From the NCBI GenBank assembly GCA_023389195.1, contig JAEWET010000009.1:1-64000 (forward strand): a stretch of 64,000 bases of DNA, written 5' to 3'. Positions within the stretch are counted from its first letter, which is position 1. Each line of letters opens with the position of its first letter. Both the position numbers and the translations under genes were made by a program. The DNA is from Aliihoeflea sp023389195 (GTDB lineage Bacteria > Pseudomonadota > Alphaproteobacteria > Rhizobiales > Rhizobiaceae). Shown piece by piece: positions 1 through 8,881 of this stretch. Below the pieces are notes generated by a model. It saw only the letters and a list, made by a program, of their open reading frames with translations. It searched no databases and was not told the DNA's origin.

Positions 1-347
1 TCGACGCCGCGACGGCCGACAGGCTGAATGCTGCGCGCAGGGCGGGCGGACGCATCGTCGCCGTCGGCACGACGTCGCTGCGGCTCCTGGAAAGTGCGGC
101 GCGCGACTACGGCACGATCGCGCCATGGTCCGGGCCGACCGACATCTTCATCACGCCCGGCTACCGTTTCAGGGCGGTCGACGTGCTGATGACCAATTTC
201 CACCTGCCGCGCTCGACACTCTTCATGCTCGTCTCGGCATTCGCCGGGACGGAGCGGATGCGTTCGGCCTATGCCCACGCGATCGCGAACCGCTACCGGT
301 TCTACTCCTACGGCGATTCGAGCCTGCTCTTCAGATCGGACGATTGA
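1..347 (+). CDS. queA: S-adenosylmethionine:tRNA ribosyltransferase-isomerase, C-terminal part
   Basis: The 5' end lies outside the window. The frame (codons from position 3) gives about 114 C-terminal residues. QueA moves the ribosyl part of S-adenosylmethionine onto 7-aminomethyl-7-deazaguanine in tRNA, giving epoxyqueuosine. The visible segments TTSLRLLE, TDIFITPGYRF and TNFHLPRSTL are hallmark stretches of the QueA C-terminal half. The stop codon at 345-347 shares one base with the tgt start at 347, so the two queuosine genes are translationally coupled. Identification is firm despite truncation by the window edge. Confidence 0.95.
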   Translation, partial: DAATADRLNAARRAGGRIVAVGTTSLRLLESAARDYGTIAPWSGPTDIFITPGYRFRAVDVLMTNFHLPRSTLFMLVSAFAGTERMRSAYAHAIANRYRFYSYGDSSLLFRSDD

Positions 348-1477
348 TGACCGAGAATTTCGAATTCCGCGTGCTGGCCACCGATGGCGCGGCGCGGCGC
401 GGCGAGATCACCATGCCGCGCGGCACGATCCGCACGCCGGCCTTCATGCCGGTCGGGACGGGCGGGACGGTCAAGGCGATGTATCTCGACCAGGTGCGCG
501 ACCTCGGCTCGGATATCATCCTGGGCAACACATACCACCTGATGCTGCGGCCCGGCGCCGAGCGCGTCGCGCGGCTGGGTGGTTTGCATGAATTCGCACG
601 CTGGCCGCATCCGATCCTGACGGATTCGGGCGGGTTCCAGGTCATGTCGCTGGCGCAGTTGCGCAAGATCACGGAACAGGGCGTAAAATTCCGCTCGCAT
701 ATCGACGGCACGGTCTACGAGATGTCGCCGGAGCGGTCGATCGAGATCCAGGGCCTGCTCGACAGCGACATCCAGATGCAGCTCGACGAATGCACGGCGC
801 TGCCGGCCGAGCACAAGGCGATCGAGAAGGCGATGGAGCTTTCGCTGCGCTGGGCCGAGCGCTGCAAGACGGCGTTCGGGACGCAGCCCGGCAAGGCGAT
901 GTTCGGCATCGTGCAGGGCGGCGACGTGCCGGCGCTTCGCGAGCGCTCGGCGCTGGCACTGCGCGACCTCGATCTGAAGGGCTATGCCGTCGGCGGGCTG
1001 GCGGTCGGCGAACCCCAGCAGGTGATGCTCGACATGCTGGAGGTGACCAATCCGCTGCTGCCCGAGACTAAGCCGCGTTATTTGATGGGCGTCGGGACGC
1101 CGGACGATATCCTGAAATCCGTCGCGCGCGGCATCGACATGTTCGACTGCGTGATGCCGACGCGCGCCGGTCGCCATGGGCTGGCCTATACGCGGCGCGG
1201 CAAGATCAACTTCAAGAACGCACGGCACGCCGAGGACCATCGCCCGCTCGACGAGGAAAGCGATTGCCCGGCCGCGCGAGACTACAGCCGCGCTTATCTG
1301 CACCACCTCGTCAAGTCTGGCGAATCGCTGGCCGGCATGCTGCTGACCTGGAACAATCTGGCCTATTATCAGTCTCTTATGGCTGATATCAGAAGTGCTA
1401 TCGAAGCGGGTCGGTTCACGGACAGAGCGGGCGAGATCACGGAAAGCTGGGCGCGGGGCGATCTGCCGGCGCTTTGA
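347..1477 (+). CDS. tgt: queuine tRNA-ribosyltransferase (tRNA-guanine transglycosylase)
   Basis: The 376-residue product exchanges guanine-34 of Asn, Asp, His and Tyr tRNAs for preQ1 in queuosine synthesis. The open frame extends upstream, but MTENFEFRVLATDG at 347, coupled to the queA stop, is the family start. The base-binding DSGGFQV motif begins at D93, and the nucleophile is D267 in DMFDCVMPTR. The zinc site is degenerate. Bacterial Tgt normally has C-x-C-x2-C before RNYSRAYLHH and a His about 25 residues later. Here the block reads S305-D-C307-P-A-A310, and the later His is N336. Three of four ligands are therefore missing, although the rest of the fold is well conserved. Function as Tgt is still the best call. 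Confidence 0.95.
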   Translation: MTENFEFRVLATDGAARRGEITMPRGTIRTPAFMPVGTGGTVKAMYLDQVRDLGSDIILGNTYHLMLRPGAERVARLGGLHEFARWPHPILTDSGGFQVMSLAQLRKITEQGVKFRSHIDGTVYEMSPERSIEIQGLLDSDIQMQLDECTALPAEHKAIEKAMELSLRWAERCKTAFGTQPGKAMFGIVQGGDVPALRERSALALRDLDLKGYAVGGLAVGEPQQVMLDMLEVTNPLLPETKPRYLMGVGTPDDILKSVARGIDMFDCVMPTRAGRHGLAYTRRGKINFKNARHAEDHRPLDEESDCPAARDYSRAYLHHLVKSGESLAGMLLTWNNLAYYQSLMADIRSAIEAGRFTDRAGEITESWARGDLPAL

Positions 1478-1516
1478 CGGCGTAGACGGTTCAGTCGCAG
1501 CAATCGGGATCGTCAG

Positions 1517-1927
1517 ATGACAAAGTATCTTTCCGCCTACGGGATCGCCCTCGTCCTCTTCCTGATCCTCGATGCGCTCTGGCTCGGCGTCATCGCCCGC
1601 AATTTCTATGCAAGCCGGATGGGTGACCTTCTGCTCGACCAGCCGCGATGGGGCGTCGCAGCGGTGTTCTACGCGGTCTACATCGTCGGGCTCGTCTATT
1701 TCGGCGTAGCCGCCGGCATGGCGGCGGGCGCGTGGCAGGTGGCAGCGCTGAACGGGGCACTGTTCGGTTTCTTTGCCTATCTCACCTACAATTTCACCAA
1801 TCTCTCCGTGCTGCGCGGCTATGACGGCGTCGTCGCCATGGTCGACACCGGTTGGGGCACGCTGATGGGTGCGCTCGTGGCCGGCGGCACCGTTGCAATC
1901 CTGCAATGGCTCGGCCAGATCGACTGA
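1517..1927 (+). CDS. DUF2177 family membrane protein
   Basis: The 136-residue protein has about four hydrophobic helices. The N-terminal stretch ALVLFLILDALWLGVIAR, the central AVFYAVYIVGLVYFG and the YLTYNFTNLSVLRGYD block are typical of DUF2177. No catalytic residue is evident, and the family has no established function. It lies 39 bp behind tgt on the same strand and could be read through from it. It does not belong to the queuosine pathway as far as is known. Confidence 0.85.
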   Translation: MTKYLSAYGIALVLFLILDALWLGVIARNFYASRMGDLLLDQPRWGVAAVFYAVYIVGLVYFGVAAGMAAGAWQVAALNGALFGFFAYLTYNFTNLSVLRGYDGVVAMVDTGWGTLMGALVAGGTVAILQWLGQID

Positions 1928-2005
1928 TCGCGCGAGGTTGAGTTGCGAGATTGCCGACCCCGGTGCTAGCCTTCGTCGAAGGGCACATTTGGGGTAGGTA
2001 GGGCA

Positions 2006-3169
2006 ATGTATGATCGGCGAATTCCGGGCGTGGCGGTAGCCGCGTTCCTGTGCGTCATGGGGCTTGTGACAAACGCGTCCGCCCAGCTTTTCGAGACGCG
2101 CGCTCAGCAGGCGTTCATGATCGATGCCGATACCGGTACGGTTCTATTCTCCAAAGACCCCGATGCGCTGATCCCGCCGGCTTCGCTCGCCAAGCTGATG
2201 ACGATGGAAGTCGTTTTCAACGCGCTGAAGACCGGCCGGCTGACGCTGCAGGAGGAGTTCTTCGTCAGCGAGAACGCCTGGCGCACCGGCGGCGCAATGT
2301 CTGGCGGGTCGACCATGTTTGCCGAGGTCCGCTCGTCGATCAGTCTCGAAAACCTGATCCAGGGCGTGATCGTTCAGTCTGCGAATGACGGGTGCATCAT
2401 CATCGCCGAGGGCATGGCGGGCTCGGAAGAGAATTTCGCGCAATTGATGACCGAGCGCGCCCGCGCGATCGGCATGACGCGATCGGTGTTCAAGAATTCC
2501 ACCGGACTGCCCGCCGAAGGGCAGGTGGTGACGGTGCGCGAACTTGCCATGCTCGCGCATCACATCTGGACCGAGTATCCGGACCAATATGCCTATTACG
2601 CGCAGCCAGAATTCACCTGGAACAACATCACCCAGCGCAATCGCAACCCGCTCCTGCGCATGAATATCGGCGCCGACGGGATGAAGACGGGCTTCACACA
2701 GGAATCGGGCTACGGCATCGTCGGATCAGTCGCGCGCGACGACCGGCGCCTCTTCGTCGCGCTGAGCGGCATGGAGAGCGACGCGGTGCGCGCCGAGGAA
2801 GCGCGCAAAATCCTCGACTGGGGCATGCGCGCCTTCGACAAGTATCAGATATTCGCGGAGAACGAGGTCGTCGGCGAGGCCAAAGTCTATGGCGGAAAAA
2901 AGGGCGGCGTCGGTCTGCGATCCAACGGGCCGATCTCGCTCTTCGTGCCTTTGACAAACCGCGACCGCCTCGTCGCGCGCATCGTCTATGACGGGCCGGT
3001 CATCGCGCCGGTGGAGGAGGGCGCACGGGTCGGCACGCTCAGGGTCTGGATCGGCGATGCGATGAGCCAGGAAACGCCGCTCTATGCCGCCGAATCGGTC
3101 GATACCGGCAAGCTCCACCAGCGCGCGCTCGATGCGATCGAGGAACTCGCCGTCGGCTGGATGCGCTGA
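2006..3169 (+). CDS. D-alanyl-D-alanine carboxypeptidase (PBP5/6 type, serine peptidase S11)
   Basis: The 387-residue protein has an N-terminal signal peptide (hydrophobic to about residue 26, ending ASAQ). It is predicted to trim the terminal D-Ala from peptidoglycan pentapeptides in the periplasm. The three penicillin-binding motifs are present: S60-LA-K63, S125-A-N127 and K227-T-G. A PBP5 C-terminal beta domain follows (around GLRSNGPISLFVPL). The C-terminus GWMR is short, without a long amphipathic anchor. A purine-rich GGTAGG lies just before the ATG. In related genomes this gene commonly precedes tmk and holB, and the same order is seen here. Symbols dacF or dacA would both be reasonable. 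Confidence 0.93.
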   Translation: MYDRRIPGVAVAAFLCVMGLVTNASAQLFETRAQQAFMIDADTGTVLFSKDPDALIPPASLAKLMTMEVVFNALKTGRLTLQEEFFVSENAWRTGGAMSGGSTMFAEVRSSISLENLIQGVIVQSANDGCIIIAEGMAGSEENFAQLMTERARAIGMTRSVFKNSTGLPAEGQVVTVRELAMLAHHIWTEYPDQYAYYAQPEFTWNNITQRNRNPLLRMNIGADGMKTGFTQESGYGIVGSVARDDRRLFVALSGMESDAVRAEEARKILDWGMRAFDKYQIFAENEVVGEAKVYGGKKGGVGLRSNGPISLFVPLTNRDRLVARIVYDGPVIAPVEEGARVGTLRVWIGDAMSQETPLYAAESVDTGKLHQRALDAIEELAVGWMR

Positions 3170-3249
3170 TTTACCGGTCGCATTTGGCGCGCGCCCGCAT
3201 TATCTGCTAGGCGCTGGGGCGAGTTCAGCGGCCGGCGAAAGGATGCGCA

Positions 3250-3918
3250 TTGCCACGAGGACATTTCATCACCTTCGAAGGCGGCGAGGGGGCCGGAAAG
3301 TCGACCCAGATCCGGCTTCTTGCCGACCGTCTGGAGGCCGAGGGCCACGAGGTCGTCGTCTCGCGCGAGCCCGGCGGTTCGGCGGGCGGGGAGGCGGTGC
3401 GGCACGTGCTGCTTTCGGGCGCGGCCGAGCCCTTTGGCCCGGCGATGGAGGCGATGCTGTTCGCGGCCGCCCGATCCGACCATGTCGAGCAGATCATCCG
3501 GCCGGCAATCGAGGGCGGAAAGATCGTGCTGTGTGACCGCTTTCTCGATTCCTCACGCGTCTATCAGGGCGTGTCGGGGCGGCTCGACAAGGCGTTCATG
3601 ACGGCGCTGGAGAGCGTCGCGATCAACGGCATGATGCCGGATCTGACGATCATCCTCGACCTTGACCCGGTGGAAGGCATGCGGCGCGCGGCGAGCCGGC
3701 GGGGCGCCGATGCGGCCGATCGATACGAAAAGGAAGATTTGTCGCTGCACGAAGAGCGGCGCGAGGCCTACATCGACATCGCCCGCGCGGAGCCTGCGCG
3801 TTGCGTCATCATCGATGCCTCGAAGGACAAGGACGACGTCGCCGATGCCGTCTGGGCCCGCGTCGCCAAGGTGATCGCGCCCGCCGGTAGCCTGCTGCAG
3901 GTCGCCGATGAGCTTTGA
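3250..3918 (+). CDS. tmk: dTMP kinase (thymidylate kinase)
   Basis: The 222-residue cytosolic enzyme phosphorylates dTMP to dTDP. The P-loop GGEGAGKST spans residues 11-19. The nucleotide-binding segments SREPGG and CDRFLDSSRVYQG are present. The start is TTG at 3250: the nearby ATG at 3243 is in another frame, while GAAAGGA at about 3236-3242 sits at a suitable distance from the TTG. The 3' end overlaps holB by 11 bp, so the two DNA replication genes are probably co-translated. Confidence 0.95.
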   Translation: MPRGHFITFEGGEGAGKSTQIRLLADRLEAEGHEVVVSREPGGSAGGEAVRHVLLSGAAEPFGPAMEAMLFAAARSDHVEQIIRPAIEGGKIVLCDRFLDSSRVYQGVSGRLDKAFMTALESVAINGMMPDLTIILDLDPVEGMRRAASRRGADAADRYEKEDLSLHEERREAYIDIARAEPARCVIIDASKDKDDVADAVWARVAKVIAPAGSLLQVADEL

Positions 3919-4948
3919 ACGCATCGCGCCTGAGCAATATGACAGCATTCCCGAAGTGCCCGAACCGGTGGAGCATGCTGACCTGTTCGGCCATGTCGGG
4001 GAAGCAGACGAACTGGCGCGCGCCTACCGGACGGGCAAGTTCCACCACGCGCTGATCCTTTCGGGAACGCGCGGGATCGGAAAGGCGACGCTCGCCTTTC
4101 GGCTGGCCCATCATCTGCTCGCCAATCCGCGCCCGGCCGAAGCGCCGTCGACGCTCGCGCGGCCGGACACGGCGTCTACGCTGTTCAGGCTGATGGCGCA
4201 GGGGGCGCATCCGTCGCTTCTGCACCTGACGCGGCCTGCCGCCGATCGCGGAGCCGGTTTCAAGTCGGCCGTGACCGTCGACGAAATCCGACGCGTCGGC
4301 CGATTCCTGTCGATGACCTCGCATGATGGTGGCTACCGGGTCGTGATCGTCGACGCCGCCGACGACATGAACCGCAACGCGGCCAATGCGCTTTTGAAGA
4401 GCCTGGAAGAACCGCCGCCGCGTACGCTCTTCCTGCTCGTCGTTCATTCCATCGGCCGAATGCTGCCGACGATCCGCTCGCGCTGCCAGCTCCTGAAGCT
4501 GAAGCCGCTGGCGGGCGATGATCTCCTCGCCGCATTGCGGGCGGTTTCGCCGGGGTCCGAAGAGGTGCCCGACGATCTCGCGGCAAAGGCCTCAGGCAGC
4601 GTGCGCGAGGCGCTTTTGATGACGCAGTTCGGCGGGCTCGATATCGCCAATGCGGTCGACGCCGTGGTCTCCGGCGGCAAGTTCGATGTCGCTGCGGCCT
4701 ACCGGATTGCCGACGCCGTCGGCGGACGCGATTCCACGGTCCAGTTCCGACTGTTCAACGAGCACGTCGCTGGCATCGCCGAAGCGAGGGCGCAGGCGGC
4801 CGGCCAAGCCGGCGACGCGGAACTGGCGGCGCGGCTCGCCTACCAATGGTCGGGCGTGCGCCAGCGCATCGTCGACACCGACACCTACAATCTCGACAAG
4901 CGCCAGCACGTCGTCGGGCTGCTCGGCCAGCTTTGCGCCGCGCGCTGA
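3908..4948 (+). CDS. holB: DNA polymerase III subunit delta'
   Basis: The 346-residue clamp-loader subunit belongs to the AAA+ family. It has a P-loop-like GTRGIGKA at residues 53-60, the acidic segment VIVDAADDMNRNAANALLKSLEEPP, and the SRC motif at residues 191-193, which acts as an arginine-finger element in the clamp loader. Only one cysteine is seen, at residue 193, so the four-cysteine zinc module known from E. coli delta' is absent. The start overlaps the end of tmk. A 91 bp gap with an 18 bp palindrome separates it from metG. Confidence 0.93.
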   Translation: MSFERIAPEQYDSIPEVPEPVEHADLFGHVGEADELARAYRTGKFHHALILSGTRGIGKATLAFRLAHHLLANPRPAEAPSTLARPDTASTLFRLMAQGAHPSLLHLTRPAADRGAGFKSAVTVDEIRRVGRFLSMTSHDGGYRVVIVDAADDMNRNAANALLKSLEEPPPRTLFLLVVHSIGRMLPTIRSRCQLLKLKPLAGDDLLAALRAVSPGSEEVPDDLAAKASGSVREALLMTQFGGLDIANAVDAVVSGGKFDVAAAYRIADAVGGRDSTVQFRLFNEHVAGIAEARAQAAGQAGDAELAARLAYQWSGVRQRIVDTDTYNLDKRQHVVGLLGQLCAAR

Positions 4949-5003
4949 TTGCGCGACTGGCCAAATGGCGGTGTGTGGTCTATGTGACCGCGACCAGATC
5001 CGA

Positions 5004-5021
5004 GAGCATCGGCCGATGCTC
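5004..5021. repeat. perfect 18 bp palindrome upstream of metG
   Basis: The sequence gagcatcgg/ccgatgctc is a perfect inverted repeat with no spacer. It ends 18 bp before the metG ATG in the holB-metG gap. It could be an operator or a short mRNA hairpin; no T-run follows, so it is not an obvious terminator. Confidence 0.5.
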
Positions 5022-5039
5022 CAATGACCGAGCGAGCGC

Positions 5040-6590
5040 ATGGCAGCCGAGAAGTTCTACATCACCACCGCGATTTCCTATCCGAACGGCAAGCCGCATA
5101 TCGGCCATGCCTACGAGCTGATCGCGACGGACGCGCTGGCGCGCTTCCAGCGGCTGGACGGCAAGGACGTTCGCTTCCTGACCGGCACCGACGAGCACGG
5201 CATCAAGATGCTGCAGACCGCGCGCAAGGAAGGCATTTCGCCGAACGAACTCGCCGAACGGAACTCGTCTGAATTCAAGAAGATGGCGACGCTTCTGAAT
5301 GCGTCGAACGATGATTTCATCCGTACCAGCGAAGAGCGCCACAAACGCGCCTCGCAGGCGATCTGGAAGGCGATGGAAGCCAGCGGCGATATCTACAAGG
5401 GCGGCTATGCCGGCTGGTACTCCGTGCGCGACGAAGCCTATTACGGCGAGGACGAGACGGAAGTTCGTGCGGACGACGTGCGGTATGGACCGCAGGGAAC
5501 GCCCGTCGAGTGGGTCGAGGAGGAGAGCTATTTCTTCCGTCTGTCGGCCTATCAGGACCGACTGCTCGATCTTTACGATCGTCAGCCGGACTTCGTCGGG
5601 CCTGCCGAACGCCGCAACGAGGTTGCGAGCTTCGTGCGTTCCGGCCTCAAGGACCTTTCGATCTCCCGGACGACGTTTGACTGGGGCATTCCGGTGCCCG
5701 GCGACGAAAAGCATGTCATGTATGTCTGGGTCGACGCGCTGACGAACTACATCACTGCCGCCGGCTATCCGGATGAAAACGCTGACCTTTGGCGCTATTG
5801 GCCAGCCGATCTGCACGTCATCGGCAAGGACATCACGCGCTTCCATGCCGTCTACTGGCCGGCCTTCCTCATGTCGGCCGGCATCCCGTTGCCAAAGCGC
5901 GTGTTCAGCCATGGCTTCGTCTTCAACCGCGGGGAGAAAATGTCGAAGTCGGTCGGCAACGTCATCGACCCCGCCGCGCTCGTCGAACATTACGGGCTTG
6001 ACCAGTTGCGCTATTTCCTGCTGCGCGAAGTGCCGTTCGGACAGGACGGAAACTACAGCCACGAGGCGATCGTCAACCGCACCAATGCGGACCTTGCCAA
6101 CGATCTCGGTAATCTGGCGCAGCGCTCGTTGTCGATGATCACCAAAAACTGCGCGGGCAGGGTGCCTGAGCGCGGCGAGCTTGCAGACGTCGACCGGGCG
6201 ATCCTCGACCAGGCGCTGGAAGCACTGGCAACCGCGCGCACGGCCATGGGGAACCAGGCGCTGCACACGGCGCTCGCCGCGATCTTCGGCGTTGTTGCCG
6301 AGGCCAATCGCTATTTCGCCGGGCAGGAGCCATGGGCGCTGCGCAAGTCCGATCCGGCGCGCATGGAGACCGTGCTCTACACGACGGCGGAAGTGCTGCG
6401 CCGCGTCGGCATCCTCTGCCTTGCTTTCATTCCGCAGGCCGCCGACAAGCTGCTCGATCTGCTGGACGTTCCGTCCGGCGACCGCACCTTCGCCAATCTC
6501 GCTGAGGGCTGGCTTCAGCCGGGCGCCGAACTGCCGGCGCCGCAGGGCATCTTCCCACGCTATGTGGAACAGGAAGTGCAGGGCGCCTGA
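5040..6590 (+). CDS. metG: methionyl-tRNA synthetase
   Basis: This class I aminoacyl-tRNA synthetase of 516 residues charges tRNA-Met. The HIGH signature is at residues 20-23 in PNGKPHIGHAYE, and KMSKS is at 300-304. Like other short alphaproteobacterial MetG proteins it lacks the C-terminal tRNA-binding dimerisation domain, ending shortly after the anticodon-binding helical domain. The connective peptide (about 118-230) carries no obvious cysteine zinc knuckle. It is followed after 2 bp by a TatD-family nuclease gene. Confidence 0.97.
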   Translation: MAAEKFYITTAISYPNGKPHIGHAYELIATDALARFQRLDGKDVRFLTGTDEHGIKMLQTARKEGISPNELAERNSSEFKKMATLLNASNDDFIRTSEERHKRASQAIWKAMEASGDIYKGGYAGWYSVRDEAYYGEDETEVRADDVRYGPQGTPVEWVEEESYFFRLSAYQDRLLDLYDRQPDFVGPAERRNEVASFVRSGLKDLSISRTTFDWGIPVPGDEKHVMYVWVDALTNYITAAGYPDENADLWRYWPADLHVIGKDITRFHAVYWPAFLMSAGIPLPKRVFSHGFVFNRGEKMSKSVGNVIDPAALVEHYGLDQLRYFLLREVPFGQDGNYSHEAIVNRTNADLANDLGNLAQRSLSMITKNCAGRVPERGELADVDRAILDQALEALATARTAMGNQALHTALAAIFGVVAEANRYFAGQEPWALRKSDPARMETVLYTTAEVLRRVGILCLAFIPQAADKLLDLLDVPSGDRTFANLAEGWLQPGAELPAPQGIFPRYVEQEVQGA

Positions 6591-6592
6591 CG

Positions 6593-7372
6593 ATGCTGGT
6601 CGACAGCCATTGCCATCTCGACTTTCCAGACTTCGCGGAGGAGCGGGACGCCGTCGTCGCGCGGGCGGTCGCGGCGGGCGTACGGCGCATGGTTACGATC
6701 TCGACCCGCGTTCGCCGGTTCGACCAGATCCGCGCGATCGCCGAGGCCTATGACGAGGTCTATTGCTCGGTCGGCACGCATCCGCACAATGCCGGCGAGG
6801 AGCGCGACGTCACCGCGGCTGAACTCATCGAATTGAGCAGTCATTCGAAGGTGGTGGCGATCGGCGAGGCGGGGCTGGACTACCACTATGACAAGGCGCC
6901 GCGCGACGCGCAGGCGCATGGCTTGCGCGTGCATATCGACGCGGCGCGGACCACCAGGTTGCCGCTGGTGATCCACGCGCGCGCGGCCGACGAGGACATG
7001 ATTGCGATCCTGCAAGACGAATCGAGGATCGGTTCGTTTCCCTTTGTTCTGCATTGTTTTTCGTCGGGTGCGCGGCTTGCCGAAGTTGGTGTCGAGCTCG
7101 GCGGCTATGTTTCGTTTTCGGGTATCCTGACGTTCCGCAATTCGCAGGACATTCGCGGCATCGCGCGCAACGTTCCGCACGACCGGCTGCTGGTCGAGAC
7201 CGACGCGCCGTTCCTGGCGCCGGTGCCGCATCGCGGAAGGTGTAACGAGCCGGCCTATGTCGCCGATACCGCCAAAGTGCTGGCGGAAACGATCGGCGTC
7301 GACGAGACCGAAATCCGGCGGCTGACGACCGACAATTTCTTCCGCCTGTTTTCGAAGATGCCGCGGCCCTGA
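6593..7372 (+). CDS. TatD family metal-dependent hydrolase (DNase)
   Basis: The 259-residue TIM-barrel hydrolase has metal-binding DSHCHLDF at residues 4-11, the central GEAGLDYHYD, a VIHAR segment and the C-terminal TDAPFLAPVPHRG. All are characteristic of the TatD/YcfH group. TatD proteins act as 3'-5' exonucleases on damaged DNA and RNA; the YcfH-like members are less well defined. It lies between metG and an MBL hydrolase gene, and its TGA overlaps the next ATG (base 7372), so these genes form one transcription unit. Confidence 0.92.
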   Translation: MLVDSHCHLDFPDFAEERDAVVARAVAAGVRRMVTISTRVRRFDQIRAIAEAYDEVYCSVGTHPHNAGEERDVTAAELIELSSHSKVVAIGEAGLDYHYDKAPRDAQAHGLRVHIDAARTTRLPLVIHARAADEDMIAILQDESRIGSFPFVLHCFSSGARLAEVGVELGGYVSFSGILTFRNSQDIRGIARNVPHDRLLVETDAPFLAPVPHRGRCNEPAYVADTAKVLAETIGVDETEIRRLTTDNFFRLFSKMPRP

Positions 7373-8178
7373 TGAGCGCCTTCTACCGCTTCACGATCCT
7401 TGGATGCGGCTCGTCGCCAGGCGTGCCGCGGATCACCGGCGACTGGGGCAACTGCGATCCTGCCAATCCGCGCAACCGGCGCCGGCGCGCGGCCGCTATG
7501 GTCGAGCGCATCGGACCGGGGGGCGTCACGCGCGTCGTGATCGACACCGGGCCGGACTTTCGCGACCAGATGATCTCGGCGGGCGTGGAAGCGGTCGACG
7601 CCGCCGTCTACACGCATCCGCATGCCGACCATATCCACGGCATCGACGATCTGCGCGGATTCGCTCTGGTGCAACGCAGACGCATCGATATCCATGCCGA
7701 CCGGCCGACGCTGGACCGGTTGCGCGATTCCTTCGGCTATTGCTTCGAGACGCCGCCCGGCAGTTCCTATCCGCCGATCCTGAACCCGCACGTCATCACG
7801 CATGACGACGCCTTCGCGATCGACGGTCCCGGCGGCGCAATTGAATTCCTGCCGCTGCCGCAGATCCACGGCGACATCATATCGCTCGGCTTCCGGATCG
7901 GCGGCTTGGCTTACTGCTCGGACGTCAGCGCGTTTCCGGCCGAGACGCTGGCGCGGTTGCAGGGCCTCGACGTGCTGATCGTCGACGCGCTTCAATACAA
8001 GCGGCATCCGAGCCATTTCTCGCTCGAGGAAGCGCTGGAAGTGATCGAGCGGTTGAAGCCGAAGCGGGCGGTGCTGACGCATATGCACATACCGCTCGAC
8101 TACGACACGGTCGCCGCCGAGACGCCAGATCATGTCGAGCCGGCTTATGACGGAATGGTCATCGAGTTTGCCGGCTGA
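7372..8178 (+). CDS. MBL-fold metallo-hydrolase (PhnP/RNase Z-like group)
   Basis: The 268-residue protein carries the metal site H82-x-H84-x-D86-H87 (THPHADHIHGIDDLR), an N-terminal LGCGSSPGVPR segment, a DVSAFP segment and the terminal histidine region LTHMHIPLDYD. It resembles PhnP-like phosphodiesterases, and the substrate here is unknown. No phn genes are nearby. It is coupled to the TatD gene upstream. Its last 34 bp overlap the convergent uridine kinase-like gene. Confidence 0.88.
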   Translation: MSAFYRFTILGCGSSPGVPRITGDWGNCDPANPRNRRRRAAAMVERIGPGGVTRVVIDTGPDFRDQMISAGVEAVDAAVYTHPHADHIHGIDDLRGFALVQRRRIDIHADRPTLDRLRDSFGYCFETPPGSSYPPILNPHVITHDDAFAIDGPGGAIEFLPLPQIHGDIISLGFRIGGLAYCSDVSAFPAETLARLQGLDVLIVDALQYKRHPSHFSLEEALEVIERLKPKRAVLTHMHIPLDYDTVAAETPDHVEPAYDGMVIEFAG

Positions 8179-8816
8179 GGCTTCGGGGGCTGAGGCGTTT
8201 CCAAGGTTCGGTGTGCGCGCGACAGTTCCATAATCCATCTTATGCGACTGAAGGATGAGGCGATCCACTGGACATCTGGGTGGCGGTCGCCTTCCCTTAA
8301 GATCCGAGGAGCTTCCAGCTCCGCATTGTCGACCAGAACATCTGCACGCTCATACGGATTGCAAAGGCGCATGTAGAGGCGTTGACCTTGCAAGTACCTG
8401 CGGTTGGCCGGTGCATGAGGGTCAGGATTCGATCCATCGCGCGCGGCCATCCGCTGGTAGGAAATCGAAAACGGAACCTCGAGAAAGGCGCTCATGTTCC
8501 AGCTATCGACCAGTTCGTCTCGATGAAGGAATATGCCATCGATCACGAGTGTCGATTTTGGCTGAAGCTGGCCTGACGACGAGCTATCTCTGCCAAGCAG
8601 GTAGCGACGTTCACGCGGATGATGGAAGCCGTCGATGCTCGCTCGAACGACGTTGCGCCCGAATGCCGCGATGACGACGGCCAGTTCGTCGGCAAGCGTG
8701 GTCTTGCCCGAGCCATCGACGCCGTCGATCGCAATGATTGCCCGATCGCGTGCGATGGAAAGGCTTTTGCGTGCGAGTTGATGCAGGAGGTTTTGTCGGA
8801 TCGTTTCCTGCTTCAT
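8145..8816 (-). CDS. uridine kinase-like P-loop kinase with apparent internal deletion
   Basis: The 223-residue protein has the P-loop GVDGSGKT at residues 32-39, the substrate-side SIDGFHHPRERR, then VIDGIFLHRDEL and a DNAEL segment near the C-terminus. It fits the uridine kinase-like family common in soil bacteria. In members I recall, about 35-40 residues with YRDSFD and PLGPGG blocks separate GRDS from the LLVDGVFL strand. Here GRDSSSSG (residues 76-82) runs directly into QLQPKSTLVIDG. The reading frame is intact, so this is an in-frame loss or a divergent subtype. Activity is uncertain. The upstream ribosome binding site is weak. Confidence 0.75.
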   Translation of the reverse strand: MKQETIRQNLLHQLARKSLSIARDRAIIAIDGVDGSGKTTLADELAVVIAAFGRNVVRASIDGFHHPRERRYLLGRDSSSSGQLQPKSTLVIDGIFLHRDELVDSWNMSAFLEVPFSISYQRMAARDGSNPDPHAPANRRYLQGQRLYMRLCNPYERADVLVDNAELEAPRILREGDRHPDVQWIASSFSRIRWIMELSRAHRTLETPQPPKPQPANSMTIPS

Positions 8817-8881
8817 CCTGGCAGGCCAAATCGCGAGAGTGACCTTTTCGCGGCGGTGCCGAAGCAGGCGCCGGATGGCAT

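Noticed and set aside
308..1906. A 532-codon open frame on the minus strand
   Set aside because: It is antisense to tgt and the DUF2177 gene, with no recognisable motif.
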